From the NCBI GenBank assembly GCA_002315275.1, contig DCGN01000116.1, positions 270 to 8,995 on the forward strand: DNA of 8,726 nt, written 5' to 3'. Positions 1 to 6,526 of the stretch are shown here, piece after piece. The stretch comes from Clostridiales bacterium UBA1777 (GTDB taxonomy: Bacteria > Bacillota > Clostridia > Oscillospirales > Oscillospiraceae). The first letter of the stretch is position 1, and every line of letters begins with the position of its first letter. The notes under the pieces are model-generated. The model had not been told where the DNA came from, made no database searches, and saw only the letters and a list, made by a program, of their open reading frames with translations. The translations under genes and the position numbers were made by a program.

Positions 1-1019
1 GTGTCTGAGGGGTAGCGAATCTGCAGGTGCGGCATGAGGTCGAGGCGTATCGCCTCGGACACGAGAGTATATGAGCCGGTGATAAGCGCCTGAGACGCTA
101 TGATCGCGGCAGCAGCGCCGAGGACAACCGCGAAAGGCCTGAGCACCTCGGGAAGCATGAGGAAGAAGGGGTTCATGTCCTCGATCGAGTAGAGCGCGGT
201 ATTGGTCTGATTGAGGAGAATCCATGCGCCCTGACCGAGATAGTTGAAGATAAGGCAAAGCTTGACAAACGGCCATGAGATGTAAATTGAATCATTGCCG
301 ACATGGCCCATGTCGGAATAGAGTGCCTCCGCGCCGGTGGTGACGAGGAAGACGCTGCCGAGGATCATGAAGCCGGCCTTGTTATTGGGGCTTATGAGCA
401 CCTTGACGGCGTAAACGGGATTGAACGCCTTGAGTACCTCGGGCATCGTGAGGATGTTGATAACGCCGATAACGGCGAGGAAGCCGAACCAGACGAGCAT
501 AACGGGGCCGAAGGCCTTGCCGATCTTGCTCGTGCCGACGTGCTGAACGAAGAACAGGCCGGAGATGATGATTATCGTGATGATAACGACCTTGACCTGA
601 CTGTCTCCTATGAGCTTGGCCATGAAATCGATGCTGCGCAGACCCTCTACAGCCGTCGTAACTGTGACGGCAGGGGTAAGGACACCGTCCGCCAACAGAG
701 CGGCACCGCCGAGCATCGCCGGGAAGATGAGCCACTTGCCGCAGCTCTTCACGAGTGAGAACAGAGCGAAGATGCCTCCCTCGCCGTGGTTATCGGCCTT
801 CATCGCAACGAGCACAAACTTGACCGTTGTGAGCAGCGTGAGCGTCCAGATAAGGAGGGAGAGCGAGCCTATAATAAAGTCCTTATCAATGGAGCCGATG
901 CCGCCGTTACCCTCAAGGATAGATTTCATAACATACATCGGCGAGGTGCCTATATCACCGTAGACTATGCCGATGGTGACAAGGATCATGCCGAGGCTTA
1001 CGCGCTTTTTCTTTTCCAT
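1..1019 (-). CDS. kup: Kup/HAK/KT family potassium uptake transporter (3' end outside window)
   Basis: Probable H+/K+ symporter of the cytoplasmic membrane. The reading frame is open from an ATG at 1017-1019 to the window edge, giving 339 residues of a family that usually has about 630 or more; the remaining membrane helices and the cytoplasmic C-terminal domain are missing. Family hallmarks are in order: GDIGTSP at residues 21-27 in the first helix, ADNHGEGG at 75-82, LLADGVLTPA at 108-117, TTGAEALYSDMGH at 227-239, GQGAW at 262-266 and ASQALITG at 308-315. Long hydrophobic helices lie between them. The start is supported by AGGAGA (1031-1036), 11 bases upstream, a slightly long spacing, and by the basic N-terminus MEKKKR before the first helix. 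It has its own promoter behind the tex terminator. The family call is secure; K+ specificity is inferred from the family. Confidence 0.96.
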   Translation of the reverse strand, partial: MEKKKRVSLGMILVTIGIVYGDIGTSPMYVMKSILEGNGGIGSIDKDFIIGSLSLLIWTLTLLTTVKFVLVAMKADNHGEGGIFALFSLVKSCGKWLIFPAMLGGAALLADGVLTPAVTVTTAVEGLRSIDFMAKLIGDSQVKVVIITIIIISGLFFVQHVGTSKIGKAFGPVMLVWFGFLAVIGVINILTMPEVLKAFNPVYAVKVLISPNNKAGFMILGSVFLVTTGAEALYSDMGHVGNDSIYISWPFVKLCLIFNYLGQGAWILLNQTNTALYSIEDMNPFFLMLPEVLRPFAVVLGAAAAIIASQALITGSYTLVSEAIRLDLMPHLQIRYPSD

Positions 1020-1030
1020 AGCTTATCGTT

Positions 1031-1036
1031 TCTCCT
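1031..1036 (-). promoter_or_regulatory. Ribosome binding site of kup
   Basis: The minus strand reads AGGAGA here, 11 bases before the ATG at 1017-1019. No comparable site precedes the next in-frame ATG (residue 11), so the upstream start was kept. Confidence 0.7.
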
Positions 1037-1051
1037 AAATCAAGAGCAGGA

Positions 1052-1074
1052 TTCTGCCTTGCAAAACGGCAGAA
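1052..1074 (-). repeat. Leader hairpin upstream of kup
   Basis: A perfect 7-bp inverted repeat (TTCTGCC / GGCAGAA) with a 9-base loop lies in the predicted kup 5' leader, 15 bases before the ribosome binding site. On the transcribed strand its T-run is on the 5' side, so it is not a terminator in the kup direction. It could affect leader stability or ribosome loading; there is no direct evidence for a function. Confidence 0.5.
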
Positions 1075-1142
1075 AAAAACAATACAATCATTCTTTCAAA
1101 TCCAATTATATAATCTGCAAGAATAACTGTACCTGTTAAGAT

Positions 1143-1171
1143 ATATTAACATCATTTTACATGGCAGTCAA
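1143..1171 (-). promoter_or_regulatory. Sigma-A type promoter of kup
   Basis: On the minus strand, TTGACT (1166-1171) and TAATAT (1143-1148) are separated by exactly 17 bases. Each hexamer differs from consensus at one position. Transcription would begin near 1136, giving a leader of roughly 115 bases. It lies downstream of the tex terminator, so kup appears to be transcribed separately from tex. Confidence 0.72.
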
Positions 1172-1219
1172 CGGAAATAAAATAGAAAAACACACAGTTT
1201 TGTCCTGTATGGCAAAATA

Positions 1220-1240
1220 ATGCCGTTTTATCGGCGGCAT
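1220..1240. repeat. Short inverted repeat in the tex-kup gap
   Basis: ATGCCG and CGGCAT flank a 9-base spacer. An alternative register, GCCG/CGGC with a 6-base loop, is also possible. It lies about 50-70 bases upstream of the kup -35 box. No T-run follows closely enough to call a terminator. It may be an operator or a chance structure. Confidence 0.35.
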
Positions 1241-1246
1241 CGTTCG

Positions 1247-1290
1247 CTTTCTTAACAGTTTCTTAACGCTTTGTTTTGCGGTTTCTTAGC
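1247..1290. repeat. Three direct repeats, (C/G)TTTCTTA(A/G)C, upstream of kup
   Basis: Copies sit at 1247-1256, 1258-1267 and 1281-1290; each differs from the middle copy at one position. The starts are offset by 11 and 23 bases, close to one and two helical turns beyond the preceding copy. The first two contain TTAACA-like cores 11 bases apart. Such spacing fits a response regulator binding one face of the DNA, but the block ends about 75 bases upstream of the kup -35 box and no regulator gene is in the window. Confidence 0.4.
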
Positions 1291-1297
1291 GCAAAAC
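1273..1297. repeat. Perfect 8-bp inverted repeat between tex and kup
   Basis: GTTTTGCG (1273-1280) and CGCAAAAC (1290-1297) flank a 9-base spacer that contains most of the third direct repeat copy. It lies just beyond the tex terminator in the direction of tex transcription. It could be an operator or a 3'-end structure on read-through transcripts. Confidence 0.45.
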
Positions 1298-1301
1298 CGT
1301 C

Positions 1302-1338
1302 AAAAAACCTCCTGCGGAAAGCAGCTTTCCGCGGGAGG
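1302..1338 (-). terminator. Intrinsic terminator after tex
   Basis: Read on the minus strand, two 14-base arms (1325-1338 and 1308-1321) pair with a single C-A mismatch around a 3-base loop, and are followed directly by six T (1302-1307). The stem begins 8 bases after the tex stop codon. No T-run exists on the other side, so it is directional and ends the reductase-tex transcript before kup. Confidence 0.92.
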
Positions 1339-1346
1339 CTGTTAGC

Positions 1347-3488
1347 TTATTCCTTTACCTGCTTCATCGAAAGCGAAATGCGCTTTTTCTTCTCGTCTGC
1401 CTCAAGCACGCAGACCTTTACGATATCGCCGACGGCGACTATCTCGCTCGGATGGCGGATGCGCTTTTCGCATATCTGAGAGATATGGACGAGGCCGTCC
1501 TGATGGACGCCGATATCGACGAAAACGCCGAAGTCGATAACGTTTCTGACGGTGCCCGTGAGCACCATGCCGGGCTTGAGATCCTTGATATCGAGAACGT
1601 CCTTCCGAAGCTGCACGGGAGGCAGCTCGTCACGCGGGTCTCTGCCGGGCTTAAGAAGCTCGGAGACTATATCGTCAAGCGTGGGAAGGCCGATGCCGCA
1701 CTCTGCCGCCGCCTTCTCTCTGCCGTAGAGCGCAAGCCTTGAGGGAAGCTCGGAGGCATCCTTCGGCGTAACGCCGCACAGCTCCATGAGCTTCTTCGCG
1801 GCGGGATAGCTTTCGGGGTGGACGGCAGTATTGTCGAGCACTTCCCTGCTCTCCGGCACTCTGAGGAAGCCCGCGCACTGCTCATACGCCTTCGGGCCGA
1901 GCTTCGGGACTTTTTTGATCTCGGTTCTCGATCTGAAAATGCCGTTTTCCTCGCGGTAGGTGACGATATTCTTCGCGGTGGTCTTCGTAAGGCCAGATAC
2001 TCTCTGAAGCAGCGAGGGCGATGCCGTGTTGATATCAACGCCGACTGCGTTGACGCAGTCCTCCACGACACCGACGAGCGTCTCCTCGAGCTTTGCCTGC
2101 GGCATATCGTGCTGATACTGGCCGACGCCTATAGCCATCGGCTCGATCTTGACGAGCTCCGCAAGCGGATCCTGCAGCCTTCTCGCGATGCTGACGGCCG
2201 AGCGGAGATTGACATCGTAATCCGGGAACTCCTCCGCGGCAAGCTTCGATGCTGAATATACGGACGCGCCCGCCTCGTTGACGATGGCGTAGCTCTGTCC
2301 GCCGCCGAGCTCATGCAGCATTTCAACGACCATCTGCTCCGTCTCGCGGGAGGCCGTTCCGTTGCCGATGGCGAGATGCTCAACGCCGTGCTTTCTGATC
2401 ATGGCGGAGAGGATGCGGATAGCGTCTCTCTTTCTGTTCTCGCCGAAGGTGGGATATACGACGGTCGTATCGAGCACCTTACCGGTGCCGTCAACAACGG
2501 CGATCTTGCAGCCGTGAGCATAGCCGGGGTCAAGCCCCATGGTGACCTTGCCCTTGACGGGAGGCTGCATCAGAAGCGGCTTGAGGTTGAGCGCGAACAT
2601 GTTTATCGCGCCCTCGCAGGCCATATCGGTGAGTGCGCTTCGCTCCTCACGCTCCATCGACGGCCATATGAGCCTGTCATACGCATCATCGACAGCGCCG
2701 CGGATAAAGGCCATGGCCTTGCTGCCGGGGACGATGACATACCGCCTTATTCTCTGAACGGCGAGGTCTCTGTCAAGCTCGATCGAGACCTTGAGGAGCT
2801 CCTCCTTCTCGCCGCGGTTCACGGCGAGGATCTGATAGCCCTGAAGGCGGTTCACGCGCTGATTGAAATCGTAATATATGCGGTAGACCGAGTCCTCATC
2901 CTTGGCGGCCTTGGACACGAGAGATGCGTAAGCCTGCGTCATATCGCGGACGATCTTTCTTACGGCGGCATCGTCCGAGATCATCTCGGCGATGATATCG
3001 GATGCGCCCGCAAGCGCATCCTCGACGGTATCAACGCCCTTTTCGCTGTCCACGAAGCCCTCTGCAAGCACCTCCGGGGCTTCAAGGCCGGGAGACTGAG
3101 AAAAGAGAAGCTCTGCGAGCGGCTCGAGCCCCTTCTCCCTTGCGGCCGTGGCTCTGGTGCGGCGCTTGGGCTTATAGGGTCTGTACAGATCCTCAAGGGC
3201 GGCAAGCGTGGCGGCGTTATCTATCGCGGCGGACAGCTCATCGGTGAGCTTGTCCTGCTCGGCTATCGCTTTTTTGACGGTATCGCGTCTGTCCTGCAGG
3301 GAGCGGAGATACTCAAGGCGCTCCTGAAGGGTGCGAAGAGTCGTATCGTCCATCGCGCCGTGAAGCTCTTTTCTGTATCGTGCGATAAACGGAATGGTGT
3401 TGCCCTCGTCAAGAAGGGCGATGACGTTGTCAATATGGGTCTGTTCGCGGTTAAGCTCGCGGGCTAAAATCCGGCTGATGGTTTCCAA
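1347..3488 (-). CDS. tex: Tex, S1-domain RNA-binding transcription accessory protein
   Basis: Conserved bacterial nucleic-acid-binding protein linked to transcription and RNA metabolism, acting in the cytoplasm. The 713 residues are close to the usual 720-780. Visible layout: an N-terminal helical region with LYRPYKPKRRTRA at about 101-113; a YqgF/RNase H-like fold from about 315, with GLDPGYAHG at 318-326 and AIGNGTASRETE at 373-384; helix-hairpin-helix segments at about 480-550 (VGVDINTAS at 482-490 onward); and an S1 domain at about 637-713 with GTVRNVIDFGVFVDIG. The start codon is TTG: AAGGAG lies 7 bases upstream, and the protein begins exactly where Tex homologues do. It starts 24 bases after the reductase stop and ends at a strong terminator, so the two genes are probably cotranscribed. 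The family call is certain; the link to the reductase is positional only. Confidence 0.97.
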   Translation of the reverse strand: METISRILARELNREQTHIDNVIALLDEGNTIPFIARYRKELHGAMDDTTLRTLQERLEYLRSLQDRRDTVKKAIAEQDKLTDELSAAIDNAATLAALEDLYRPYKPKRRTRATAAREKGLEPLAELLFSQSPGLEAPEVLAEGFVDSEKGVDTVEDALAGASDIIAEMISDDAAVRKIVRDMTQAYASLVSKAAKDEDSVYRIYYDFNQRVNRLQGYQILAVNRGEKEELLKVSIELDRDLAVQRIRRYVIVPGSKAMAFIRGAVDDAYDRLIWPSMEREERSALTDMACEGAINMFALNLKPLLMQPPVKGKVTMGLDPGYAHGCKIAVVDGTGKVLDTTVVYPTFGENRKRDAIRILSAMIRKHGVEHLAIGNGTASRETEQMVVEMLHELGGGQSYAIVNEAGASVYSASKLAAEEFPDYDVNLRSAVSIARRLQDPLAELVKIEPMAIGVGQYQHDMPQAKLEETLVGVVEDCVNAVGVDINTASPSLLQRVSGLTKTTAKNIVTYREENGIFRSRTEIKKVPKLGPKAYEQCAGFLRVPESREVLDNTAVHPESYPAAKKLMELCGVTPKDASELPSRLALYGREKAAAECGIGLPTLDDIVSELLKPGRDPRDELPPVQLRKDVLDIKDLKPGMVLTGTVRNVIDFGVFVDIGVHQDGLVHISQICEKRIRHPSEIVAVGDIVKVCVLEADEKKKRISLSMKQVKE

Positions 3489-3494
3489 CTGTGT

Positions 3495-3502
3495 TCTCCT
3501 TT
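3495..3502 (-). promoter_or_regulatory. Ribosome binding site that fixes the TTG start of tex
   Basis: The minus strand reads AAAGGAGA in the 24-base gap after the reductase gene, with GGAG 7 bases before TTG at 3486-3488. There is no ATG or GTG in frame at a similar distance, so this site decides the start. Confidence 0.85.
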
Positions 3503-3512
3503 GCGATGATTA

Positions 3513-4637
3513 TTATTTTCCGAAATGCTCCTTGACCTGCTTGAGATACTTTCTTACCGGCAAATGCTGAGGGCAGATCTCCTCGCACGCGCCGCACTCG
3601 ATGCAGTCCCCCGCCGCGCCGAACTCCTTGCAGAGATTATCGTAATACTCCACCTGAGGCTTCCAGCCCTTGGAGTCTATCTCCTGAAGGTCGGCATTGA
3701 AGAGGGAGAAGTATCTCGGGATGGTGATATTCTGCGGGCAGCCGGCCGTGCAGTAGGAGCAGCCCGTGCAGGCTATGCGTGATTCGTCTCTGATAACGCC
3801 GACGACCTTGTCAATGCAGGCCCTTTCCTCGGCGTTGAGCGGCTTGAAATCGGCCATATATGAGGTATTGTCAAGCACCTGATCCATATTGCTCATGCCG
3901 CTGAGCACCTTGAAAACGGCCTCGTTGCTTGCAGCAAAGCGGATCGCCCACGAGGGCAGAGATGCCTCGGGGGCATAGTCTCTGAGGATCTTCTCGGCAT
4001 CGGGAGAAAGCGCAGCAAGCGTGCCGCCCTTGACGGGCTCCATGACTATGACCCTCTTGCCGTGCTTCACGGCGACATCATAGCACTCATGGGAACGTAC
4101 TCCCGCGCTGTCCCAGTCGACATAGTTGAGCTGAAGCTGAACGTACTCCATCTCGGGCCACGCCGTGAGAACCTCCTCAAGAAGCTCCGGGCCGTCATGG
4201 AAGGAGAAGCCGATATGCTTTGCAAAGCCCTGAGCCTTCTTCTCCTTTATGAAGCTGTAGCAGTTGAGGCGCTCGAACTTTTTGAAGCTGCGCCTGTTGA
4301 CATCGTGGAGGAGATAGTAATCGAAGAAATCGACACCCGTTTTTTTGATCTGCTCGGCAAATATCGCGTCGCGCTCCTCCTCGGTCTTGAAGTAGGCCGC
4401 GTGGAGCTTGTCCGTAAGCGTGAAGGCATCGCGGGGATAGCGGTCAACTATGGCCTGCTTGGCAACGCACTCGCTCGTGAAATTGCAGTACATCCATGCG
4501 GTATCGAAGTATGTGAAGCCGCGGGAGATGAATTTATCGACAAGAGCCTTGACGAGCTCTACATCGACCTCTCCTCCCTCGACGTTGTCTATACGGGGAA
4601 GGCGCATCAGGCCGAAGCCGAGTTTATTGTTGTCCAT
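3513..4637 (-). CDS. Aldo/keto reductase with C-terminal double 4Fe-4S ferredoxin domain
   Basis: Probable NAD(P)H- or ferredoxin-linked oxidoreductase, cytoplasmic; substrate unknown. It is 374 residues long. The N-terminal barrel (about 1-270) carries the family tetrad: Asp45 and Tyr50 in FDTAWMY, Lys77 in TDKL and His111 in LLHD. The C-terminal part has two cluster motifs, Cys290-293-296-300 (CTGCSYCTAGCP) and Cys345-348-351-355 (CIECGACEEICP), each fitting a 4Fe-4S centre. Such fusions are common in anaerobes; the clusters may pass electrons to or from the active site (inferred). The frame stays open 19 codons further upstream, but the ATG at 4635-4637 was chosen because GGGAGG lies 7 bases before it, and the longer form would begin inside the promoter. 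First gene of a likely operon with tex. Confidence 0.94.
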   Translation of the reverse strand: MDNNKLGFGLMRLPRIDNVEGGEVDVELVKALVDKFISRGFTYFDTAWMYCNFTSECVAKQAIVDRYPRDAFTLTDKLHAAYFKTEEERDAIFAEQIKKTGVDFFDYYLLHDVNRRSFKKFERLNCYSFIKEKKAQGFAKHIGFSFHDGPELLEEVLTAWPEMEYVQLQLNYVDWDSAGVRSHECYDVAVKHGKRVIVMEPVKGGTLAALSPDAEKILRDYAPEASLPSWAIRFAASNEAVFKVLSGMSNMDQVLDNTSYMADFKPLNAEERACIDKVVGVIRDESRIACTGCSYCTAGCPQNITIPRYFSLFNADLQEIDSKGWKPQVEYYDNLCKEFGAAGDCIECGACEEICPQHLPVRKYLKQVKEHFGK

Positions 4638-4644
4638 GTGAATT

Positions 4645-4650
4645 CCTCCC
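4645..4650 (-). promoter_or_regulatory. Ribosome binding site fixing the reductase start
   Basis: GGGAGG on the minus strand, 7 bases before the ATG at 4635-4637. It excludes the longer in-frame start at 4692-4694, which has no such site and overlaps the -35 box. Confidence 0.88.
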
Positions 4651-4664
4651 TTATGTTTTTTCTG

Positions 4665-4694
4665 ATTATATATCAGAGGCAAGTCCTCTGTCAA
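4665..4694 (-). promoter_or_regulatory. Consensus sigma-A promoter of the reductase-tex operon
   Basis: The minus strand has perfect TTGACA (4689-4694) and perfect TATAAT (4665-4670), 18 bases apart. Transcription should start near 4658, about 20 bases before the start codon. Both hexamers match consensus fully, so the unregulated promoter should be strong; an inverted repeat fills its spacer, which suggests control by a DNA-binding protein. Confidence 0.9.
4674..4690. promoter_or_regulatory. Inverted repeat in the promoter spacer, probable operator
   Basis: CAGAGG and CCTCTG, perfect 6-bp arms around a 5-base centre (CAAGT on the plus strand), occupy most of the spacer and touch two bases of the -35 box. 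A second small palindrome, CTGAT/ATCAG at 4662-4676 with a 5-base centre, overlaps it and covers the -10 box. A dimeric regulator bound here would block or reshape the promoter. The plus-strand ATPase gene starts only 60 bases away and could also be affected. The regulator is not in the window. Confidence 0.6.
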
Positions 4695-4749
4695 ACTAAA
4701 CGGGTGCGTCGCATAGATTTTAACATCTCAAATATTACGGGGTGTATGT

Positions 4750-5625
4750 ATGATAAGCAAATATTTTCTCGCCGCGAACTCTGCGGGCGGCTTTTTCTCG
4801 CTGTATCCGGCCTTTCCTCCGGACGGCGGTTATCTCCACATCATAAAGGGCGGGCCGGGAACGGGCAAGAGCACATTCATGAGACGTATCGGCCTTGAGG
4901 CGGAGAGGCGCGGATACAAAGTTGAGTACGTGTTCTGCTCCGGAGACACGCGCTCGCTTGACGGAATATACATACGCGAGCTTCGCGAGGGCTGGGCAGA
5001 CGGCACGGCACCGCACACGGCGGAGCCCGCTCTGTTCGGGGTCGACGCTGATTATGTAAACCTTGGGCAGTTTTGCGGGACTCCCCTGCTGAGCGGAGAC
5101 GCGGAAAAGGCATATGCGCTGAACGCGGAGATAAAAACGCGCTATGCCGAAGCGTACAGGCTGCTGTTCAAGGCGGGCTGCGAAAGGCGGGCGAAGGGAG
5201 ACATGTGCGCACTTGAGTTCGCCGAAGGCCGACTTCGCGGCCGCAGGTGTTTTCTCAGTGCGATAAGCCGGGACGGCGTGGCCGAGCTGTACGGAGAGGC
5301 GCCGGCGGAATGCGAAACCGAAACCGTGACACCGGAGGGGCTGATGCGCGCTCTGCAAAGTAATAGCGCGGCAGAGACCGTCATCTGCCTCGACCCGCTC
5401 CTGCCAGACTGCGCCGAGGCCGTGCTCTTTCCCGATTCGCGCATGGTGCTGCGGACGATCGCCCCGGAAAGCGGTTATATCGAAAAGGCTGTGCGCGCGA
5501 TCGGCAAGGCGGGAGATTCGCACGATGAGCTTGAGGGCATCTACAAGCAGTACATGGACTACGAGGCGCTCAATGACTTTATCGATGAGTATCTGGCTGC
5601 TCTTTTCTGCTATTATGTAAACTAA
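4750..5625 (+). CDS. P-loop ATPase of an uncharacterised family, second repeat degenerate
   Basis: Predicted cytoplasmic nucleotide-binding protein of 291 residues; role unknown. A Walker A motif GGPGTGKST is at residues 34-42, followed by VEYVFCSGD at 58-66, SLDG at 69-72 and DGTAPHT at 84-90. From memory, this pattern belongs to a conserved Firmicutes family (PRK06851-like) of about 365 residues with two P-loop halves. An internal repeat is visible here: FLAANSAGGFFSLY (6-19) resembles FLSAISRDGVAELY (168-181), and VEYVFC resembles ETVICL further on. The second copy is about 12 residues shorter between these landmarks and has no P-loop. The start ATG has GGGGTG 5 bases upstream; another ATG at 4746 is out of frame. 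No clear promoter was found. It lies divergent from the reductase and 88 bases before the ZIP gene. The ATPase call is firm; function is not assigned. Confidence 0.85.
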   Translation: MISKYFLAANSAGGFFSLYPAFPPDGGYLHIIKGGPGTGKSTFMRRIGLEAERRGYKVEYVFCSGDTRSLDGIYIRELREGWADGTAPHTAEPALFGVDADYVNLGQFCGTPLLSGDAEKAYALNAEIKTRYAEAYRLLFKAGCERRAKGDMCALEFAEGRLRGRRCFLSAISRDGVAELYGEAPAECETETVTPEGLMRALQSNSAAETVICLDPLLPDCAEAVLFPDSRMVLRTIAPESGYIEKAVRAIGKAGDSHDELEGIYKQYMDYEALNDFIDEYLAALFCYYVN

Positions 5626-5629
5626 TCCG

Positions 5630-5658
5630 TTGCATTATGACCACCTATGTGATATCAT
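5630..5658 (+). promoter_or_regulatory. Probable extended -10 promoter of the ZIP transporter gene
   Basis: TTGCAT (5630-5635) and TATCAT (5653-5658) are 17 bases apart, and TG at 5650-5651 gives an extended -10 element. The -35 is weak (3 of 6), but TGATATCAT is good. Transcription would start near 5665, directly before two small hairpins. Confidence 0.55.
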
Positions 5659-5665
5659 GCTCTCA

Positions 5666-5694
5666 GTCGGGCACATCCGACATGCTTCGAGCAT
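5666..5694 (+). promoter_or_regulatory. Two tandem hairpins in the ZIP gene leader
   Basis: GTCGG-gcacat-CCGAC (5666-5681) is followed at once by ATGCT-tcg-AGCAT (5682-5694), 6 bases before the GAGGGG ribosome binding site. A second ATGCT at 5657-5661 could pair with the same AGCAT, giving an alternative long-range fold if it is transcribed. No T-run follows, so this is not an intrinsic terminator. It may be a regulatory leader or chance. Confidence 0.4.
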
Positions 5695-5713
5695 AGATTA
5701 GAGGGGTGATAAG

Positions 5714-6502
5714 ATGACCGGGTTTCAGATTGCCGCTATAGGGGTGGCAATACCCTTTTTCGGAACGACCTTAGGTTCGGCAATGGCATTCTTTTTAAAA
5801 TCGGAGATGAGTCTGCGGCTGCAGAAGGCGCTTTTGGGGTTTGCGTCGGGCGTCATGATAGCGGCATCGGTATGGTCTCTGCTTATTCCGTCGATAGACA
5901 TGGCCGCGGAGCAGGGCACGGTAGCGTGGATACCCGCGGCGGGAGGTTTTCTTTTCGGCATAGCGTTTCTGCTCGTGCTTGACGAGCTTATCCCTCACCT
6001 GCATCTGAATACTGAGCAGCCAGAGGGAGCAAGCTGTAACATGGGTAAGTCTATAATGCTCGTTCTCGCGGTGGCGCTGCACAACATCCCGGAGGGAATG
6101 GCCGTCGGCGTTGTGCTGGCTGGCGCGCTTTCCGGCGACGGGCTCATAAGCGCGGCAGGCGCTCTCGCACTCGCGATAGGCATCGCGATACAGAACTTCC
6201 CCGAGGGCGCAATAATATCCATGCCGCTCGTAAGCTGCGGGATGAAGCGCTCCAAGGCGTTTTCGCTCGGATTTATGTCCGGCGCCGTCGAGCCGATAGG
6301 AGCGATCATCACGATACTGCTCACCTCGCTCATCAGACCCGCGCTGCCGTATATTCTCGCGTTCGCTGCGGGCGCTATGATATACGTTGTCATTGAGGAG
6401 CTGATCCCCGAGTCTCAGGCGGGAGCGCACAGCAACATAGGCACGATCGGCGCGGCCGTCGGCTTTGCGCTGATGATGGTGCTCGACGTTGCGCTGGCGT
6501 GA
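5714..6502 (+). CDS. ZIP family divalent metal transporter
   Basis: Cytoplasmic-membrane carrier predicted to move zinc or related divalent metals (iron, manganese) into the cytoplasm. The 262 residues fit the usual 250-280 of ZupT/GufA-like bacterial members. About eight hydrophobic helices are visible. The metal-site motifs are present: HNIPEG at 123-128 and QNFPEGAIISMP at 160-171, with EPIG at 193-196 and EELIPE at 228-233. The loop before the fourth helix is short (PHLHLN at 94-99) with only two His, rather than a long His-rich stretch. GAGGGGTG lies just upstream of the ATG. It has a probable promoter of its own and a terminator behind it, so it is likely monocistronic or read together with the ATPase gene. 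The family is secure; metal specificity cannot be read from sequence. Confidence 0.95.
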   Translation: MTGFQIAAIGVAIPFFGTTLGSAMAFFLKSEMSLRLQKALLGFASGVMIAASVWSLLIPSIDMAAEQGTVAWIPAAGGFLFGIAFLLVLDELIPHLHLNTEQPEGASCNMGKSIMLVLAVALHNIPEGMAVGVVLAGALSGDGLISAAGALALAIGIAIQNFPEGAIISMPLVSCGMKRSKAFSLGFMSGAVEPIGAIITILLTSLIRPALPYILAFAAGAMIYVVIEELIPESQAGAHSNIGTIGAAVGFALMMVLDVALA

Positions 6503-6526
6503 AAAGAGCGAGTTTATATTGACTGT

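Noticed and set aside
1052..1074. Hairpin next to an A/T-run near kup as an intrinsic terminator
   Set aside because: On the kup-coding strand the T-run precedes the hairpin, and on the plus strand the run is A, so neither direction gives a terminator.
2313..3467. Long plus-strand open frame (384 codons) opposite tex
   Set aside because: It lies wholly antisense to the well-conserved tex gene, its translation has no recognisable motif, and no ribosome binding site or promoter was seen. Long antisense frames are expected opposite genes with this codon use.
4635..4694. Longer start for the reductase, 19 codons upstream
   Set aside because: It would begin within the -35 box and upstream of the inferred transcription start, and has no ribosome binding site; the ATG at 4635-4637 has a near-ideal one.
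4062..4898. Plus-strand open frame spanning the reductase 5' end, the divergent promoter and the ATPase 5' end
   Set aside because: It runs through two real genes and the promoter region between them, and is antisense to the AKR tetrad region.
4735..5523. Minus-strand open frame (262 codons) opposite the P-loop ATPase
   Set aside because: The plus-strand frame carries a clear Walker A motif and a start site; the antisense translation is Arg/Ala-rich with no domain features.
5626..5713. Terminator between the ATPase and ZIP genes
   Set aside because: Two hairpins are present but no T-run follows either, so read-through from the ATPase gene remains possible.
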